Below, one piece after another: positions 1-7,605 of a stretch of 64,000 bases of DNA (the first letter of the stretch is position 1; each line of letters opens with the position of its first letter). Made by a program: the position numbers and the translations under genes. Source of the DNA: Lacinutrix himadriensis (GTDB lineage Bacteria > Bacteroidota > Bacteroidia > Flavobacteriales > Flavobacteriaceae); NCBI RefSeq assembly GCF_001418105.1, contig NZ_LIQI01000019.1, forward strand, positions 124,001 through 188,000. Reading direction: 5' to 3'. The notes beneath the pieces were generated by a model. That model worked only from the letters and a program-made list of their open reading frames with translations, had not been told where the DNA came from and searched no databases.

Positions 1-871
1 TATTAGGCACTGCAATTTTATTATCTAACTTTTTTTCTACCATATTTGGCTGTCCAACGAGTACAATTTCGGCACCAGCTTCTTCGGTTTCAAAAATCCC
101 TTCCATAGCAGCAAAAGATGCTGGTTGATATTTTGCTACATTTTTAGCATTCCAATCTCCTGTTGGAAAAGCAACTAATACACTAGATATTAATCCGAAA
201 ATCACTCCTGTTTTTAAGAATAGCTTTCCGTATTCGACTTGTTTATTTCTTAAAATATAAAAAGCACCTATACTTGCCACCACAAAAGAAGAAGTGACCA
301 CGGAAGCCATTTGATTATGTAAAAATGCAGGTAGCAACCAAGGGTTCGTAAAAAGTGCTCCGAAGTTTTCTAAAACAAATTTACCATTCTCTAAAATTTC
401 ATATCCTACAGGATGCTGCATCCAAGCATTGGTTGCTAGAATAAACCAACCACTTGCCCAAGAACCTAAAAAGACTAAGAAACCAGTTAAGAAATGTAGT
501 TTTTGACCCATCAATTTTTCGCCAAAAATAAATAGTGCTAAAAAGGAAGATTCTAAAAAGAAAGAAAACATGCCTTCCATTGCTAAAGTTTGTCCGATAA
601 TTCCTCCTGTTAATTCTGAAAATTTAGCCCAATTGGTACCAAATTGAAATTCCATAGGAATTCCGGTCACCACGCCCATGGTAAAATTAATAGCAAAAAT
701 TTTCATCAAAAATTTTGCTGCATTATTATATTTTTCAATTTTTGAAAGTAAATATTTTCCTTTAAGAAAGACGATCAATAAAGATAATCCCATAGTTAAT
801 TGCGGAAATATATAGTGGAATGTGATAGTAAATGCAAACTGCAACCTATCGTAAAAGATCATGTCTTCCAT
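1..871 (-). CDS. cydA: Cytochrome bd ubiquinol oxidase subunit I (partial, C-terminus outside window)
   Basis: Translating the minus strand from the ATG at 871 gives about 290 residues that run off the left edge. The protein is the heme-carrying subunit of cytochrome bd, an inner-membrane quinol oxidase that reduces O2 to water. The N-terminal membrane helix carries the expected heme b595 His (FTITFHYIFPQLTMGL, about residues 14-29). The conserved block GIPMEFQFGTNWAKFSE is followed by the Glu-containing helix AMEGMFSFFLESSFLALF, which in the family forms the proton channel and heme site. The rest of the family signature (Q-loop, later Met ligand) lies outside the window. Cytochrome bd is known to tolerate sulfide, which suits the sulfur genes nearby. 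The promoter has a Crp-type palindrome (see 890-933). Confidence 0.95.
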   Translation of the reverse strand, partial: MEDMIFYDRLQFAFTITFHYIFPQLTMGLSLLIVFLKGKYLLSKIEKYNNAAKFLMKIFAINFTMGVVTGIPMEFQFGTNWAKFSELTGGIIGQTLAMEGMFSFFLESSFLALFIFGEKLMGQKLHFLTGFLVFLGSWASGWFILATNAWMQHPVGYEILENGKFVLENFGALFTNPWLLPAFLHNQMASVVTSSFVVASIGAFYILRNKQVEYGKLFLKTGVIFGLISSVLVAFPTGDWNAKNVAKYQPASFAAMEGIFETEEAGAEIVLVGQPNMVEKKLDNKIAVPN

Positions 872-889
872 ACTTTAATTTTTAGACTA

Positions 890-933
890 TAAAAATACGA
901 CACAAAGCTTTAAATCTATGTCACTTTTATCAC
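890..933 (-). promoter_or_regulatory. cydA promoter with Crp/Fnr-type site
   Basis: Read on the gene strand, a -7 box TATTTTTA (890-897; Bacteroidetes consensus TAnnTTTG, last base off) lies about 19 bp before the cydA ATG. A degenerate dyad GTGAT-AAAA-GTGAC (920-933) sits 22 bp upstream of it. The spacing is identical to that of four stronger sites in this region, which is why I accept this weak dyad. Regulation by a Crp/Fnr-family activator is inferred. Confidence 0.45.
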
Positions 934-962
934 AAAAAAGCCTCTTTTTAGAGGCTTTTTTA
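934..962 (-). terminator. Rho-independent terminator after the peroxiredoxin gene
   Basis: AAAAAAGCCTC and its complement GAGGCTTTTTT flank a short T/A loop, giving a hairpin with a T-run on both strands. It lies just after the stop of the peroxiredoxin gene (983) and before the cydA promoter region, so it insulates the two minus-strand units. Confidence 0.8.
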
Positions 963-982
963 AATTATTAAATTTTAATTAA

Positions 983-1711
983 TTACTTTTTAAGAATAGC
1001 ATCTAATACTACGTCTTTATCCAATTTCTTCGTACAGAAAAACCAGTCTTTACAATCTAAATCTTCTGTTGAAGTCATGCGCTCTTCAGCAACACCACAA
1101 GATCCGGCTGGAGAAACAATTACATCATCTCCAGGATTCCAATCTGCTGGAGTAGCCACATTAAATTTGTCTGAGGTTTGCATTGCTATTAACGCTCTAT
1201 AAAGTTCATCAAAATTACGTCCTAAACTTAATGGGTAATAAATTAATGCACGAACCGTACTTTCTGGATCCACAAAAAAGACTGCTCTAACCGCTTGTGT
1301 TTTGCTTTCTCCTGGTTGAATCATTCCATATTTTTTGGCAACATTCATAGAGATATCTTCAATTAAAGGAAATTTAACTTCGATGTTTTTCATGCCGTTA
1401 AATTCAATTTTATCTTTAATAGTTCTTAGCCAAGCAATATGACTATACAAGCCATCAATAGATAAACCTATAAGACTACAATTTGCTTTTTTGAATTTTT
1501 CTTCTAAATGCGCAAATGTCATAAACTCTGAAGTACAAACAGGTGTGAAATCTGCTGGATGACTAAATAATATAGACCATTGTCCTTTATAATCTGAAGG
1601 AAAATTAATCTCTCCTTGTGTGGTTACCGCCGTAAATTCTGGTGCTTTATCTCCTATTCTTGGCATAGTAAAAACCTCTTGTTGCTGTTGTGTTGTTTCT
1701 AAAGTATTCAT
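983..1711 (-). CDS. Peroxiredoxin, 1-Cys/Prx6-like (AhpC/TSA family)
   Basis: A 242-aa cytoplasmic thiol peroxidase reducing H2O2, organic peroxides or peroxynitrite. The peroxidatic cysteine is in PADFTPVCTSEF (Cys59). The long C-terminal extension, about residues 170-242, is typical of the Prx6 type. There it carries extra cysteines (SCGVAEER, DLDCKDWFFC). The N-terminal 15 residues are Gln-rich and unusual. A second ATG (1666, MPRIGDKAPEF) is preceded by AGAGG about 8 bp upstream and matches the usual family start, so the true protein may be 227 aa. The promoter has a Crp-type palindrome at the spacing shared with the sulfur genes, suggesting co-regulation. The terminator follows at 934-962. 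Confidence 0.93.
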   Translation of the reverse strand: MNTLETTQQQQEVFTMPRIGDKAPEFTAVTTQGEINFPSDYKGQWSILFSHPADFTPVCTSEFMTFAHLEEKFKKANCSLIGLSIDGLYSHIAWLRTIKDKIEFNGMKNIEVKFPLIEDISMNVAKKYGMIQPGESKTQAVRAVFFVDPESTVRALIYYPLSLGRNFDELYRALIAMQTSDKFNVATPADWNPGDDVIVSPAGSCGVAEERMTSTEDLDCKDWFFCTKKLDKDVVLDAILKK

Positions 1712-1744
1712 AATTATATATCGATTTAATTTATTTTTCTACTG

Positions 1745-1788
1745 TAAAATTAAACCACAACTCGTTGATAGTTTGTAACATTTGTCAC
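1745..1788 (-). promoter_or_regulatory. Peroxiredoxin promoter with Crp/Fnr-type palindrome
   Basis: On the gene strand: GTGAC-AAAT-GTTAC (1775-1788), then 22 bp, then -7 box TAATTTTA (1745-1752). This puts the dyad centre at about -41 to -42 relative to a start site near 1739, the class II activator position. It is one base from the perfect GTAAC-N4-GTTAC found before the rhodanese and TauE genes. Confidence 0.6.
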
Positions 1789-1863
1789 TTAGAGGATACC
1801 AAATCCTTATATAATTATAAGGATAATTAATAATGGATAAAAAAGTCCTAATTAATTCGAAAC

Positions 1864-1907
1864 CTGATAAAAATCATCTTTAAAGGAAACACTATCACTT
1901 ATTTTTG
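1864..1907 (+). promoter_or_regulatory. Promoter of the copper-uptake pair with FNR-like dyad
   Basis: A perfect -7 box TATTTTTG (1900-1907) ends 5 bp before the ATG at 1913, so the transcript may be nearly leaderless. CTGAT-AAAA-ATCAT (1864-1877) contains the core TGAT-N4-ATCA of classical FNR sites. It ends 22 bp upstream of the -7 box, the same distance as the GTAAC-type dyads on the other strand. Binding is inferred from position and symmetry only. Confidence 0.5.
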
Positions 1908-1912
1908 TACCA

Positions 1913-2290
1913 ATGAAAATAAGCACATATATATTCGCCATTAGTTTAACCACATTGCTACTATTTAATAGTACAAGAGTGTCGTTAACCTATGCGTACT
2001 ATAATATGGATACTGTTGGTTTTATAGAAAATTTTTGCATAAACAAAGACAAACCAGAATTAAATTGTAATGGAAAATGTCATTTAAATAAGGTTGTTCA
2101 ATCACAAGATCAGGATCAAAAAACACCAGAGAGTATTATTGATTTTAAAGAACTCATCTTATTTTCAATGGCACTGGAACCTCTTGTTTTTCAGCAAAAA
2201 GAATATATCAAAAAAAAGAATATAACCGACTACACGAATCTATATTCCTTTAAGAATACCAACGTTTGTTTTCATCCTCCCAAAGTATAA
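1913..2290 (+). CDS. Small exported Cys-rich protein paired with a copper-type TonB receptor
   Basis: A 125-aa protein with a hydrophobic N-terminus (about residues 5-19) that looks like a signal or anchor. It then has a short cysteine/histidine cluster: FCINKDKPELNCNGKCHL, Cys42, Cys52, Cys56 and His57. A second possible metal site lies at the C-terminus (VCFHPP, Cys118, His121). The start is close to the -7 box, and the gene ends 64 bp before the TonB receptor on the same strand, so the two are probably co-transcribed. I know similar short proteins ahead of copper receptors in flavobacteria but no established function. A role in periplasmic copper handling is inferred from the receptor and the Cys/His residues. 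Confidence 0.7.
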   Translation: MKISTYIFAISLTTLLLFNSTRVSLTYAYYNMDTVGFIENFCINKDKPELNCNGKCHLNKVVQSQDQDQKTPESIIDFKELILFSMALEPLVFQQKEYIKKKNITDYTNLYSFKNTNVCFHPPKV

Positions 2291-2354
2291 TTTTATTCAA
2301 TTAGAGGTAGTTTCATCTACCATAAGCAAAGAAATAAAATTAAACACATTACAT

Positions 2355-4457
2355 ATGAAAACATTATATGGGGTACTACTATGTACCCTAATTACAGCTA
2401 TGTCTTTTGGGCAAGAACAAAACGAAATCAAAAAAGACACTACAGAACAAAAAGAAACAAAACTAGATGAAGTTATTGTAACTGGTAATCTAAAAAAGGA
2501 TCCCGTATTAACCGTTGTTGCAAATAAATATGACGAAAAAATTGTACAGCCTAAAAACGTTGCCGATTTGTTTAATAACATCAACGGATTTTCGGTAATA
2601 AAAAGAGGGAACTATGCTATTGATCCTTCGTTTAGAGCTTCGCAATATGAACAATTAAACATTCAATATGATGGAGGAACAAAAGCAATGCATGCTTGCC
2701 CGAATAGAATGGATCCTATAACCACACATATTATTCCTGAAGAAATCGCGAAAATTGAAATCATCAAAGGACCATATACAGTGCGTTACGGAGCAACTTT
2801 TGGAGGTATTGTAAATTTGGTAACCCAAAAGCCAGATTATGAAGATTATGGGGTACATGGAAAAGTATCTGCTGGTTATGAAAGCAACGGAAACTCTTTA
2901 GTAAACCTAGCACAACTGCAATATATTCAAGAAAAATATGATATCGTTGCTAATGCTGGTTATAGAGATTTTGGTGATTATGAAGATGGTGATGGTACCG
3001 AAATCCCTTCGTCTTTTAGAAGTACCGATTACGGAATAAAATTAGGTTATAACTTCTCTGACGACCAACGTTTACAGGCACATTGGAGACAATCTTTTGG
3101 TCGTGATGTACAACATGCTGCATTGCCAATGGATACCGAATATGATAATAGTAGTATTCTCTCTTTAGATTATAAACTGGATAATATTGGTGAAGTAGTA
3201 CAATCATTAACTGCAAAAGCCTATTATAGTTATGTAGACCATTTAATGACCAATGACAATAGACCGTCTTTTATGATGATGGAAGCAGCTTCTGCTGTAG
3301 ATGCAACAACCATTGGTGGAAAATTAGAATTGAACTGGAAACCTTTAGAAAAACTAAATGTATTTTCTGGTTTGGATGCCATGCATATTGCTAGAGATGG
3401 AGGAAGAACTCGATTGATTAAAATAATGAATGGCAACCCATTACCAACTCCTATGACATTTAATGATAAGGTTTGGCAAGATTCTTATATCACAGATTTA
3501 GGAGTATTTACAGAAGTTAAATACAACATCAACTCTAAAAACATATTTACAGCTGGTATTCGTTATGATCATGTAACATCAGATATTCAGGATCCGGAAG
3601 CTGATTTTGCTGCAATGTATGACTTAGAGAAACGTACAGAACATAATGTTAGCGGAACGGTTTCTATTAAAAACAGAGTCTCTGATAATTTCACTTTAGA
3701 GGCTGCGTATGGTCGCGGAATTCGTTCTGCAAATATGATAGAGCGCTTTATTAATCACTTTACTGTTGGACAAGATCCTTATGAATATATTGGAAACCCA
3801 AATTTAAAAGCAGAAGTTAATAATCAATTTGAAATTGGTTTTAAAGGAAGACAACCTTTAAAAAATGGTTTTAATAGCTTTAAATACGAAACGTCTTTCT
3901 ATTATTCTTTCTTTGAAAACTATATTGTTGGTGTAATAGATCCAACTATTACTAGAAAATTTAATCCTACAACAGATCCTACTAGTGTGAAAGTATTTCA
4001 AAACATAGACGAAGCATATAAAACTGGTTTTGAAGCTATGGCGCAAGTCGATTTTTTAAATGACTATTATTTTAAAACAGAGTTTGCTTATGTATATGCA
4101 AAAAACAAAGATTTAAAAGAATCTTTACCTTTAACTCCTCCGCTTACTACGAAGTTAAGTTTAGGATTTCAAAAAGAAAAATTCTGGGGAAGCGTTCAAT
4201 ATAATATCGTTTCAAAACAAGAAAATATTTCTAGAAGTTTTGGGGAAACAGAGACCGACGGTTATCAAACTTTAGACGTTCGTTTTGGAGTAAAACCTAT
4301 GAAGAATATTACATTAGGTGTTGCTGTACTTAATGCTTTAGATGAAGCTTACAATAGCCATTTAAACTTCTCATTTACCAACCAAGCGAATTTTGGAAGA
4401 ACTCCTATTACAGAACCAGGTCGTAATTTATCTGCATTTTTACAGTATAAATTTTAA
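2355..4457 (+). CDS. TonB-dependent outer-membrane receptor, OprC/NosA copper type
   Basis: A 700-aa outer-membrane receptor. It has a signal peptide (residues 1-19, ending SFGQ), a TonB-box-like stretch (DEVIVTG, 38-44), a plug domain up to about 165 with the usual IKGPYTVRYG motif, and a 22-strand type barrel ending in an aromatic C-terminus (SAFLQYKF). The plug contains MHACPNRMDP (112-121), a Met/Cys/His motif that I recognise from the OprC/NosA copper receptors, where these residues bind copper. There is no N-terminal carboxypeptidase-like domain. A strong terminator follows at 4476. Copper is the favoured substrate; another metal cannot be excluded. Confidence 0.85.
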   Translation: MKTLYGVLLCTLITAMSFGQEQNEIKKDTTEQKETKLDEVIVTGNLKKDPVLTVVANKYDEKIVQPKNVADLFNNINGFSVIKRGNYAIDPSFRASQYEQLNIQYDGGTKAMHACPNRMDPITTHIIPEEIAKIEIIKGPYTVRYGATFGGIVNLVTQKPDYEDYGVHGKVSAGYESNGNSLVNLAQLQYIQEKYDIVANAGYRDFGDYEDGDGTEIPSSFRSTDYGIKLGYNFSDDQRLQAHWRQSFGRDVQHAALPMDTEYDNSSILSLDYKLDNIGEVVQSLTAKAYYSYVDHLMTNDNRPSFMMMEAASAVDATTIGGKLELNWKPLEKLNVFSGLDAMHIARDGGRTRLIKIMNGNPLPTPMTFNDKVWQDSYITDLGVFTEVKYNINSKNIFTAGIRYDHVTSDIQDPEADFAAMYDLEKRTEHNVSGTVSIKNRVSDNFTLEAAYGRGIRSANMIERFINHFTVGQDPYEYIGNPNLKAEVNNQFEIGFKGRQPLKNGFNSFKYETSFYYSFFENYIVGVIDPTITRKFNPTTDPTSVKVFQNIDEAYKTGFEAMAQVDFLNDYYFKTEFAYVYAKNKDLKESLPLTPPLTTKLSLGFQKEKFWGSVQYNIVSKQENISRSFGETETDGYQTLDVRFGVKPMKNITLGVAVLNALDEAYNSHLNFSFTNQANFGRTPITEPGRNLSAFLQYKF

Positions 4458-4475
4458 TACAGATTTTGTATAAAC

Positions 4476-4512
4476 AAAAAAAGTAGTGCATTTACATGCA
4501 CTACTTTTTTTT
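4476..4512. terminator. Bidirectional terminator between convergent genes
   Basis: AAAAAAGTAGTGCA and its complement TGCACTACTTTTTT form a perfect stem around a 6-nt loop, with A/T runs on both sides. It serves the receptor on the plus strand and the small membrane-protein gene on the minus strand. Confidence 0.9.
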
Positions 4513-4535
4513 ATAATTAAATGTTTTAAATAAAA

Positions 4536-4685
4536 TTATCTTTCTTTAGGTTCTTCTTTATCTCTATCGTTGTTAGACATAGATTTTACTAAAAAACCAA
4601 CAAGAGCTAGACAAACTAATCCAAAAATAGCTATCATAATTACGCCGTTATTCCAGTTCGCTAATGCAATGCTTTGAGATATCAT
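4536..4685 (-). CDS. 49-aa single-pass membrane protein (unrecognised)
   Basis: Translating the minus strand from the ATG at 4685 gives 49 residues to the stop at 4536: MISQSIALANWNNG, then a hydrophobic helix (about 15-34, ending GFLVKSM), then a charged tail SNNDRDKEEPKER. This is a clean one-helix membrane protein with a cytoplasmic polar tail by the positive-inside rule. It is flanked by a terminator downstream and by a promoter with a perfect TAATTTTG -7 box plus Crp-type palindrome upstream (4834-4877). That context makes it a real gene rather than a chance ORF. The leader would be about 140 nt. I do not recognise the family; it may be a small subunit of a membrane redox or transport complex. 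Confidence 0.7.
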   Translation of the reverse strand: MISQSIALANWNNGVIMIAIFGLVCLALVGFLVKSMSNNDRDKEEPKER

Positions 4686-4833
4686 AAAAATAGGTGTTAG
4701 TGTTTTTAAAGTATAAAAATAATAATTCTATGTCTTTATAAATATGACTTTTATCAGTAAATAAAAGGAGCTTATAAAATAAGATGCCTTGCTATTAATC
4801 AATCATATAGTTGTCTAAACAACTTATATTTTG

Positions 4834-4877
4834 CAAAATTAAAGTATTCAAATAAAACATTAAACAACAATTGTTAC
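4834..4877 (-). promoter_or_regulatory. Crp/Fnr-type promoter of the 49-aa membrane protein
   Basis: On the gene strand: GTAAC-AATT-GTTGT (4864-4877; inner 10 bp AACAATTGTT is a perfect palindrome), 22 bp, then consensus -7 box TAATTTTG (4834-4841). The dyad centre is 29.5 bp from the box edge, as in the other members. Confidence 0.65.
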
Positions 4878-4914
4878 ACTTCCTTTTTTAGAGGTATTGT
4901 TAAAAAAAAAGTAC

Positions 4915-5121
4915 TTACTTTTTTACTTTGCATGTATTAATTCCGAATAGAGTATATAAAGGACAGAAGCTTACAAGGCTAGTTAACACAAAAATTATAG
5001 CTAATGCTAAAAGTACATACGCTAAAGTGCCGTGTATAATATTTTGCCAATATAATATGGCTATCGTTATTGCCATTACTATTCTAATTCCTTTATCTAA
5101 TCCACTCATATTTACTTTCAT
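4915..5121 (-). CDS. DUF2892 (YgaP-like membrane domain) protein
   Basis: A 68-aa inner-membrane protein with two hydrophobic helices (about 11-29 and 33-50) and the family pattern MSGLDKGIRI at the start and SFCPLYTLFGINTCKVKK at the end. The CPLY...G..TC cysteine-containing motif is typical of DUF2892 proteins, which in other bacteria are fused or adjacent to rhodaneses (for example YgaP). Here it lies downstream of a sulfur cluster on the same strand. The gap of 140 bp to the methyltransferase gene means it may have its own promoter (weak TACTTTTA at 5175-5182). Its molecular function is not established; a role linked to rhodanese sulfur transfer is inferred. Confidence 0.85.
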   Translation of the reverse strand: MKVNMSGLDKGIRIVMAITIAILYWQNIIHGTLAYVLLALAIIFVLTSLVSFCPLYTLFGINTCKVKK

Positions 5122-5261
5122 AATATTATTATTTTAGGTTTTAGAATCCTTATTATTCTTTAGTTTCTTTACGTTAAAAGTAAAAAATTACTTTGGTTTT
5201 TTTTTCGAATTTCTTATCTAATAGGTATAAGATATATCCCATTTTACATGAAATAATTCTT

Positions 5262-5864
5262 TTAATAAATTGTGGTTATTATATTCTTTTTCTGAATGAT
5301 AAAAAACAATTCTTTGTCTTGTCTTGATGTAATAGAATTATAAGAAGCTTCCATTATTTTAGTATCAAAATAATGCTTAAAATACTCTATGTATTCCATT
5401 TTACAACCTCCAAAAGGTGGATGGGTTTTATTTAAAGGCACATTAAAAAGCAGGCCTACCACTTTACCATTATCATGTAACATTTCAAATGCTTTTGCTG
5501 CATAAGCTGCTCTTAAATTAGGATCTATAGCACAAAAAAAAGTTTGCTCCATAATCAAATCAAAAGTCATATCGACATCAAAAAAATTCTTTTGAATAAG
5601 GTGTGAAGAAGGAAACAAAGGCAATCTAGCTTGTATATTGTTAAGTGCCGTTTGTGACAAGTCTACCACATACACATTTTTAAAACCTTTATTATGAAGA
5701 TATTCCGCTTCATAACTATTCCCGCCTCCTGGAATTAGAATTTTCAGTTCTTTATCGGACAACTGATTGATATAGTTTTTTAATGGCGGAGAAACTTCGC
5801 CCAAATCCCAACCTATATCACTGGTTTTATATCTATTATCCCAAAAACCTTCGGATAAATCCAT
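5262..5864 (-). CDS. SAM-dependent thiol/halide methyltransferase-like protein (TPMT superfamily)
   Basis: A 200-aa class I methyltransferase. The TPMT/HOL signature is clear: FWDNRYKTSDIGWDLG near the N-terminus, the SAM loop ILIPGGGNSYEAEYL (about 42-56), and EQTFFCAIDPNLRAAYA (about 110-126). The last matches the FFCAI-P-R motif of plant HOL/HTMT proteins, which methylate halides and bisulfide. The start codon overlaps the thioredoxin stop (TAATG), so the pair is translationally coupled. In this sulfur cluster, methylation of HS- or small thiols is a reasonable inference; tellurite/selenite detoxification is an alternative. No experiment in the sequence can distinguish them. Confidence 0.8.
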   Translation of the reverse strand: MDLSEGFWDNRYKTSDIGWDLGEVSPPLKNYINQLSDKELKILIPGGGNSYEAEYLHNKGFKNVYVVDLSQTALNNIQARLPLFPSSHLIQKNFFDVDMTFDLIMEQTFFCAIDPNLRAAYAAKAFEMLHDNGKVVGLLFNVPLNKTHPPFGGCKMEYIEYFKHYFDTKIMEASYNSITSRQDKELFFIIQKKNIITTIY

Positions 5865-6160
5865 TAATAAGGTGTTGTAATTACATTTATTAATTCATCT
5901 TTTTGAAGCATTCCCGACTGTCTCCAAACCTGTTTTCCGTTTTTAAACAATAGCATAGTTGGTACGCCTCTAACTTGGTATTTTGCGGCAAGAGCTTGAT
6001 TTTTATCCACATCAATTTTAATAATGGATACTCTCTCTTTTAAATTGTCTTTAACATCTTTTAAAATAGGACTCATCATTTTACATGGTCCACACCACTC
6101 TGCATAAAAATCTACTAATACAGGAGTTTCTTGATTTATTAATTCTGAAAATTTACTCAT
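5864..6160 (-). CDS. trxA: Thioredoxin
   Basis: A 98-aa classical thioredoxin without signal peptide. The active site is WCGPC (Cys23, Cys26), the cis-proline motif is RGVPTML (about 69-75), and the length matches cytoplasmic thioredoxins. It lies 12 bp after the cytochrome gene and overlaps the methyltransferase gene by one base. Within a persulfide cluster, thioredoxin would be the reductant releasing sulfide from protein or low-molecular persulfides formed by the rhodaneses. This is an inference from neighbourhood. It is probably not the cell's only thioredoxin. Confidence 0.92.
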   Translation of the reverse strand: MSKFSELINQETPVLVDFYAEWCGPCKMMSPILKDVKDNLKERVSIIKIDVDKNQALAAKYQVRGVPTMLLFKNGKQVWRQSGMLQKDELINVITTPY

Positions 6161-6172
6161 AACGGACTTATT

Positions 6173-7198
6173 TTATTTGTCGAAAGTTATACTCCAAATA
6201 CCTCTAACCTCATTAACCGCATATCCTGTAGCTTTATCTTGAGGATACAAACTAGCAAGTTTACTTAATGTTGGTTTATTTATATCTTGATCTGGTTTCC
6301 CATGACATTGTAAACACATTGCATTTGTTGTTATTGGATAATACACGTGTACTTTATTGTCTAACTGATCTACAATTGGTTCTGGTTCTTTACTATTTTT
6401 TATATCGTTTTTGAAAGAATTAATATACAATAATTCTTTTTTATTTGCTAGATTATTTTGATTTCTAGGTTTATCGGAAACCCGTTTTATAATTGCATGA
6501 TGTACTACAGACATGCTATCTGTTAACGGGTATGCTTTTTCATTGCAAAAAGCTAATGCTTCTAATGTTCCTTTTTTTTGAATAGTTCCCATTAGGTTTT
6601 TCCCTAAAACCGCTTTGGTAGATAGCGCATATTTCAAACCACGTTCTGCATAGGTTAATGTATCCAAAGTAGCGTTGGCTTGTTGCTTTTGCATGCCTTT
6701 TCCATTGCCCATTCCTTTTCCGTTACCCATTCCTTTTCCATTACCTTGCCCTTTGCCCATGCCTTTTCCTTCATTAAAATGGGCTTCAAACCATTCTGGT
6801 TGTTCAATATCAAAATCGAACATATAGTCTGCAATTTTAGCTATTGTTTCTTCTGGAAAAGCTTGCTTTGGCATTACTCCAAAACGTTTTACTGCTCCAA
6901 ACATTTTAGCATCTTCAGCATTTGGGTTTTTAATCCAAGTTTGTAAAGCTGCTATAAACTGTTGTTTGGTAGTGCCTTTATTTATATAATGCTTTTTAAT
7001 GGCAATCATAGGAGGTCCAATACGATCTTCTTGACTTGCCGATGGACTATGACATGTATAGCAATTGGTTTCCATTAGCTTTTTTCCTGGATGGGTATTG
7101 GCCTCCATTTTTTGTTCTAAAGCGGTGTATTCCTTTTTGGAATGGTTACAGCTAAATATCAACGTTAAAAAGACCATACATACTATTACATTTTTCAT
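6173..7198 (-). CDS. Lipoprotein cytochrome c with two heme sites (c-type domain plus DUF3365/Tll0287-like domain)
   Basis: A 341-aa exported protein. The signal peptide ends in a lipobox (LIFSC, Cys17). The first c-type heme motif is CYTCH (46-50) in a class I cytochrome domain running to about residue 135, with a possible axial Met in GVMPKQAF. Residues 143-170 are a Gly/Lys/Met/Asn linker built from GMGNGK repeats. The second half resembles DUF3365/Tll0287-like heme sensor or enzyme domains and ends with a second heme motif, CLQCH (295-299). It lies between the HMA and thioredoxin genes in one operon. An electron-accepting role in oxidising reduced sulfur in the periplasm is possible, but the sequence does not prove it. 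Confidence 0.85.
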   Translation of the reverse strand: MKNVIVCMVFLTLIFSCNHSKKEYTALEQKMEANTHPGKKLMETNCYTCHSPSASQEDRIGPPMIAIKKHYINKGTTKQQFIAALQTWIKNPNAEDAKMFGAVKRFGVMPKQAFPEETIAKIADYMFDFDIEQPEWFEAHFNEGKGMGKGQGNGKGMGNGKGMGNGKGMQKQQANATLDTLTYAERGLKYALSTKAVLGKNLMGTIQKKGTLEALAFCNEKAYPLTDSMSVVHHAIIKRVSDKPRNQNNLANKKELLYINSFKNDIKNSKEPEPIVDQLDNKVHVYYPITTNAMCLQCHGKPDQDINKPTLSKLASLYPQDKATGYAVNEVRGIWSITFDK

Positions 7199-7209
7199 AA
7201 TATTTTATT

Positions 7210-7479
7210 TTATGTGGAAAGTTTACCGGTTGCACAACTCACAAAAGATTTTGCTTTGGATATTATATTATTATCTTCATCTACGGAAGGATAACCTAAC
7301 ATTTTAAGCTTGTCTTTTACCGCAAAAGCGTCTGCTTCATTTGTATATTTAAAGGAAACTTTACTTTCTTCAACATCTATATTTATATCTAAAATATTTT
7401 TAATCTCTGAAAGTTTTGTAGTAATAGTGTTTGCACAACCACCACATTTTAAGTTTTGTACTAGTATGGAAGTTTTCAT
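7210..7479 (-). CDS. Heavy-metal-associated (HMA) domain protein
   Basis: The chosen start is the ATG at 7479 (MKTSILVQNLKCGGCANT), giving 89 aa. The 19 extra residues of the longer frame come from a duplicated non-coding segment (7498-7605) and do not belong to the family. The HMA fold is recognised by the CGGC metal motif (Cys12-Cys15), followed by TITTKLSEI. The usual length is about 70 aa. Here there is an added tail ending in FVSCATGKLST with a further Cys. It could be a copper or mercury chaperone. It is 11 bp from the cytochrome gene and probably in its operon. Confidence 0.85.
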   Translation of the reverse strand: MKTSILVQNLKCGGCANTITTKLSEIKNILDINIDVEESKVSFKYTNEADAFAVKDKLKMLGYPSVDEDNNIISKAKSFVSCATGKLST

Positions 7480-7497
7480 TTTTATTTTTTGTTTTTT

Positions 7498-7605
7498 ATT
7501 TTGGTAAAATGTGTTCGCCATAAAGGCTCGGTTCATTTTTTTAATTCTATTAAATTTTGGTAAAAATGTGTTCGCCTTAAAGGCTTGGTTCTTTTTAATT
7601 CTATT
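7498..7605. repeat. Tandem duplication of about 53 bp before the HMA gene
   Basis: Two head-to-tail copies (7498-7551 and 7554-7605) share ATTTTGGTAAAA, TGTGTTCGCC, TAAAGGCT and AATTCTATT, with a few substitutions and small indels. The second copy ends on the rhodanese stop codon. Each contains a short dyad (GCCTTTAAGGC in copy 2). The duplication is what extends the open frame of the HMA gene upstream. No function is apparent. Confidence 0.8.

Noticed and set aside
5122-5261. GTAAC-type operator before the DUF2892 gene
   Set aside because: A weak -7 box exists, but the sequence 22 bp upstream shows no matching dyad.
7480-7536. Longer start for the HMA protein (19 more residues)
   Set aside because: The extension is encoded by the duplicated non-coding unit and lacks family similarity; the ATG at 7479 is the natural start.
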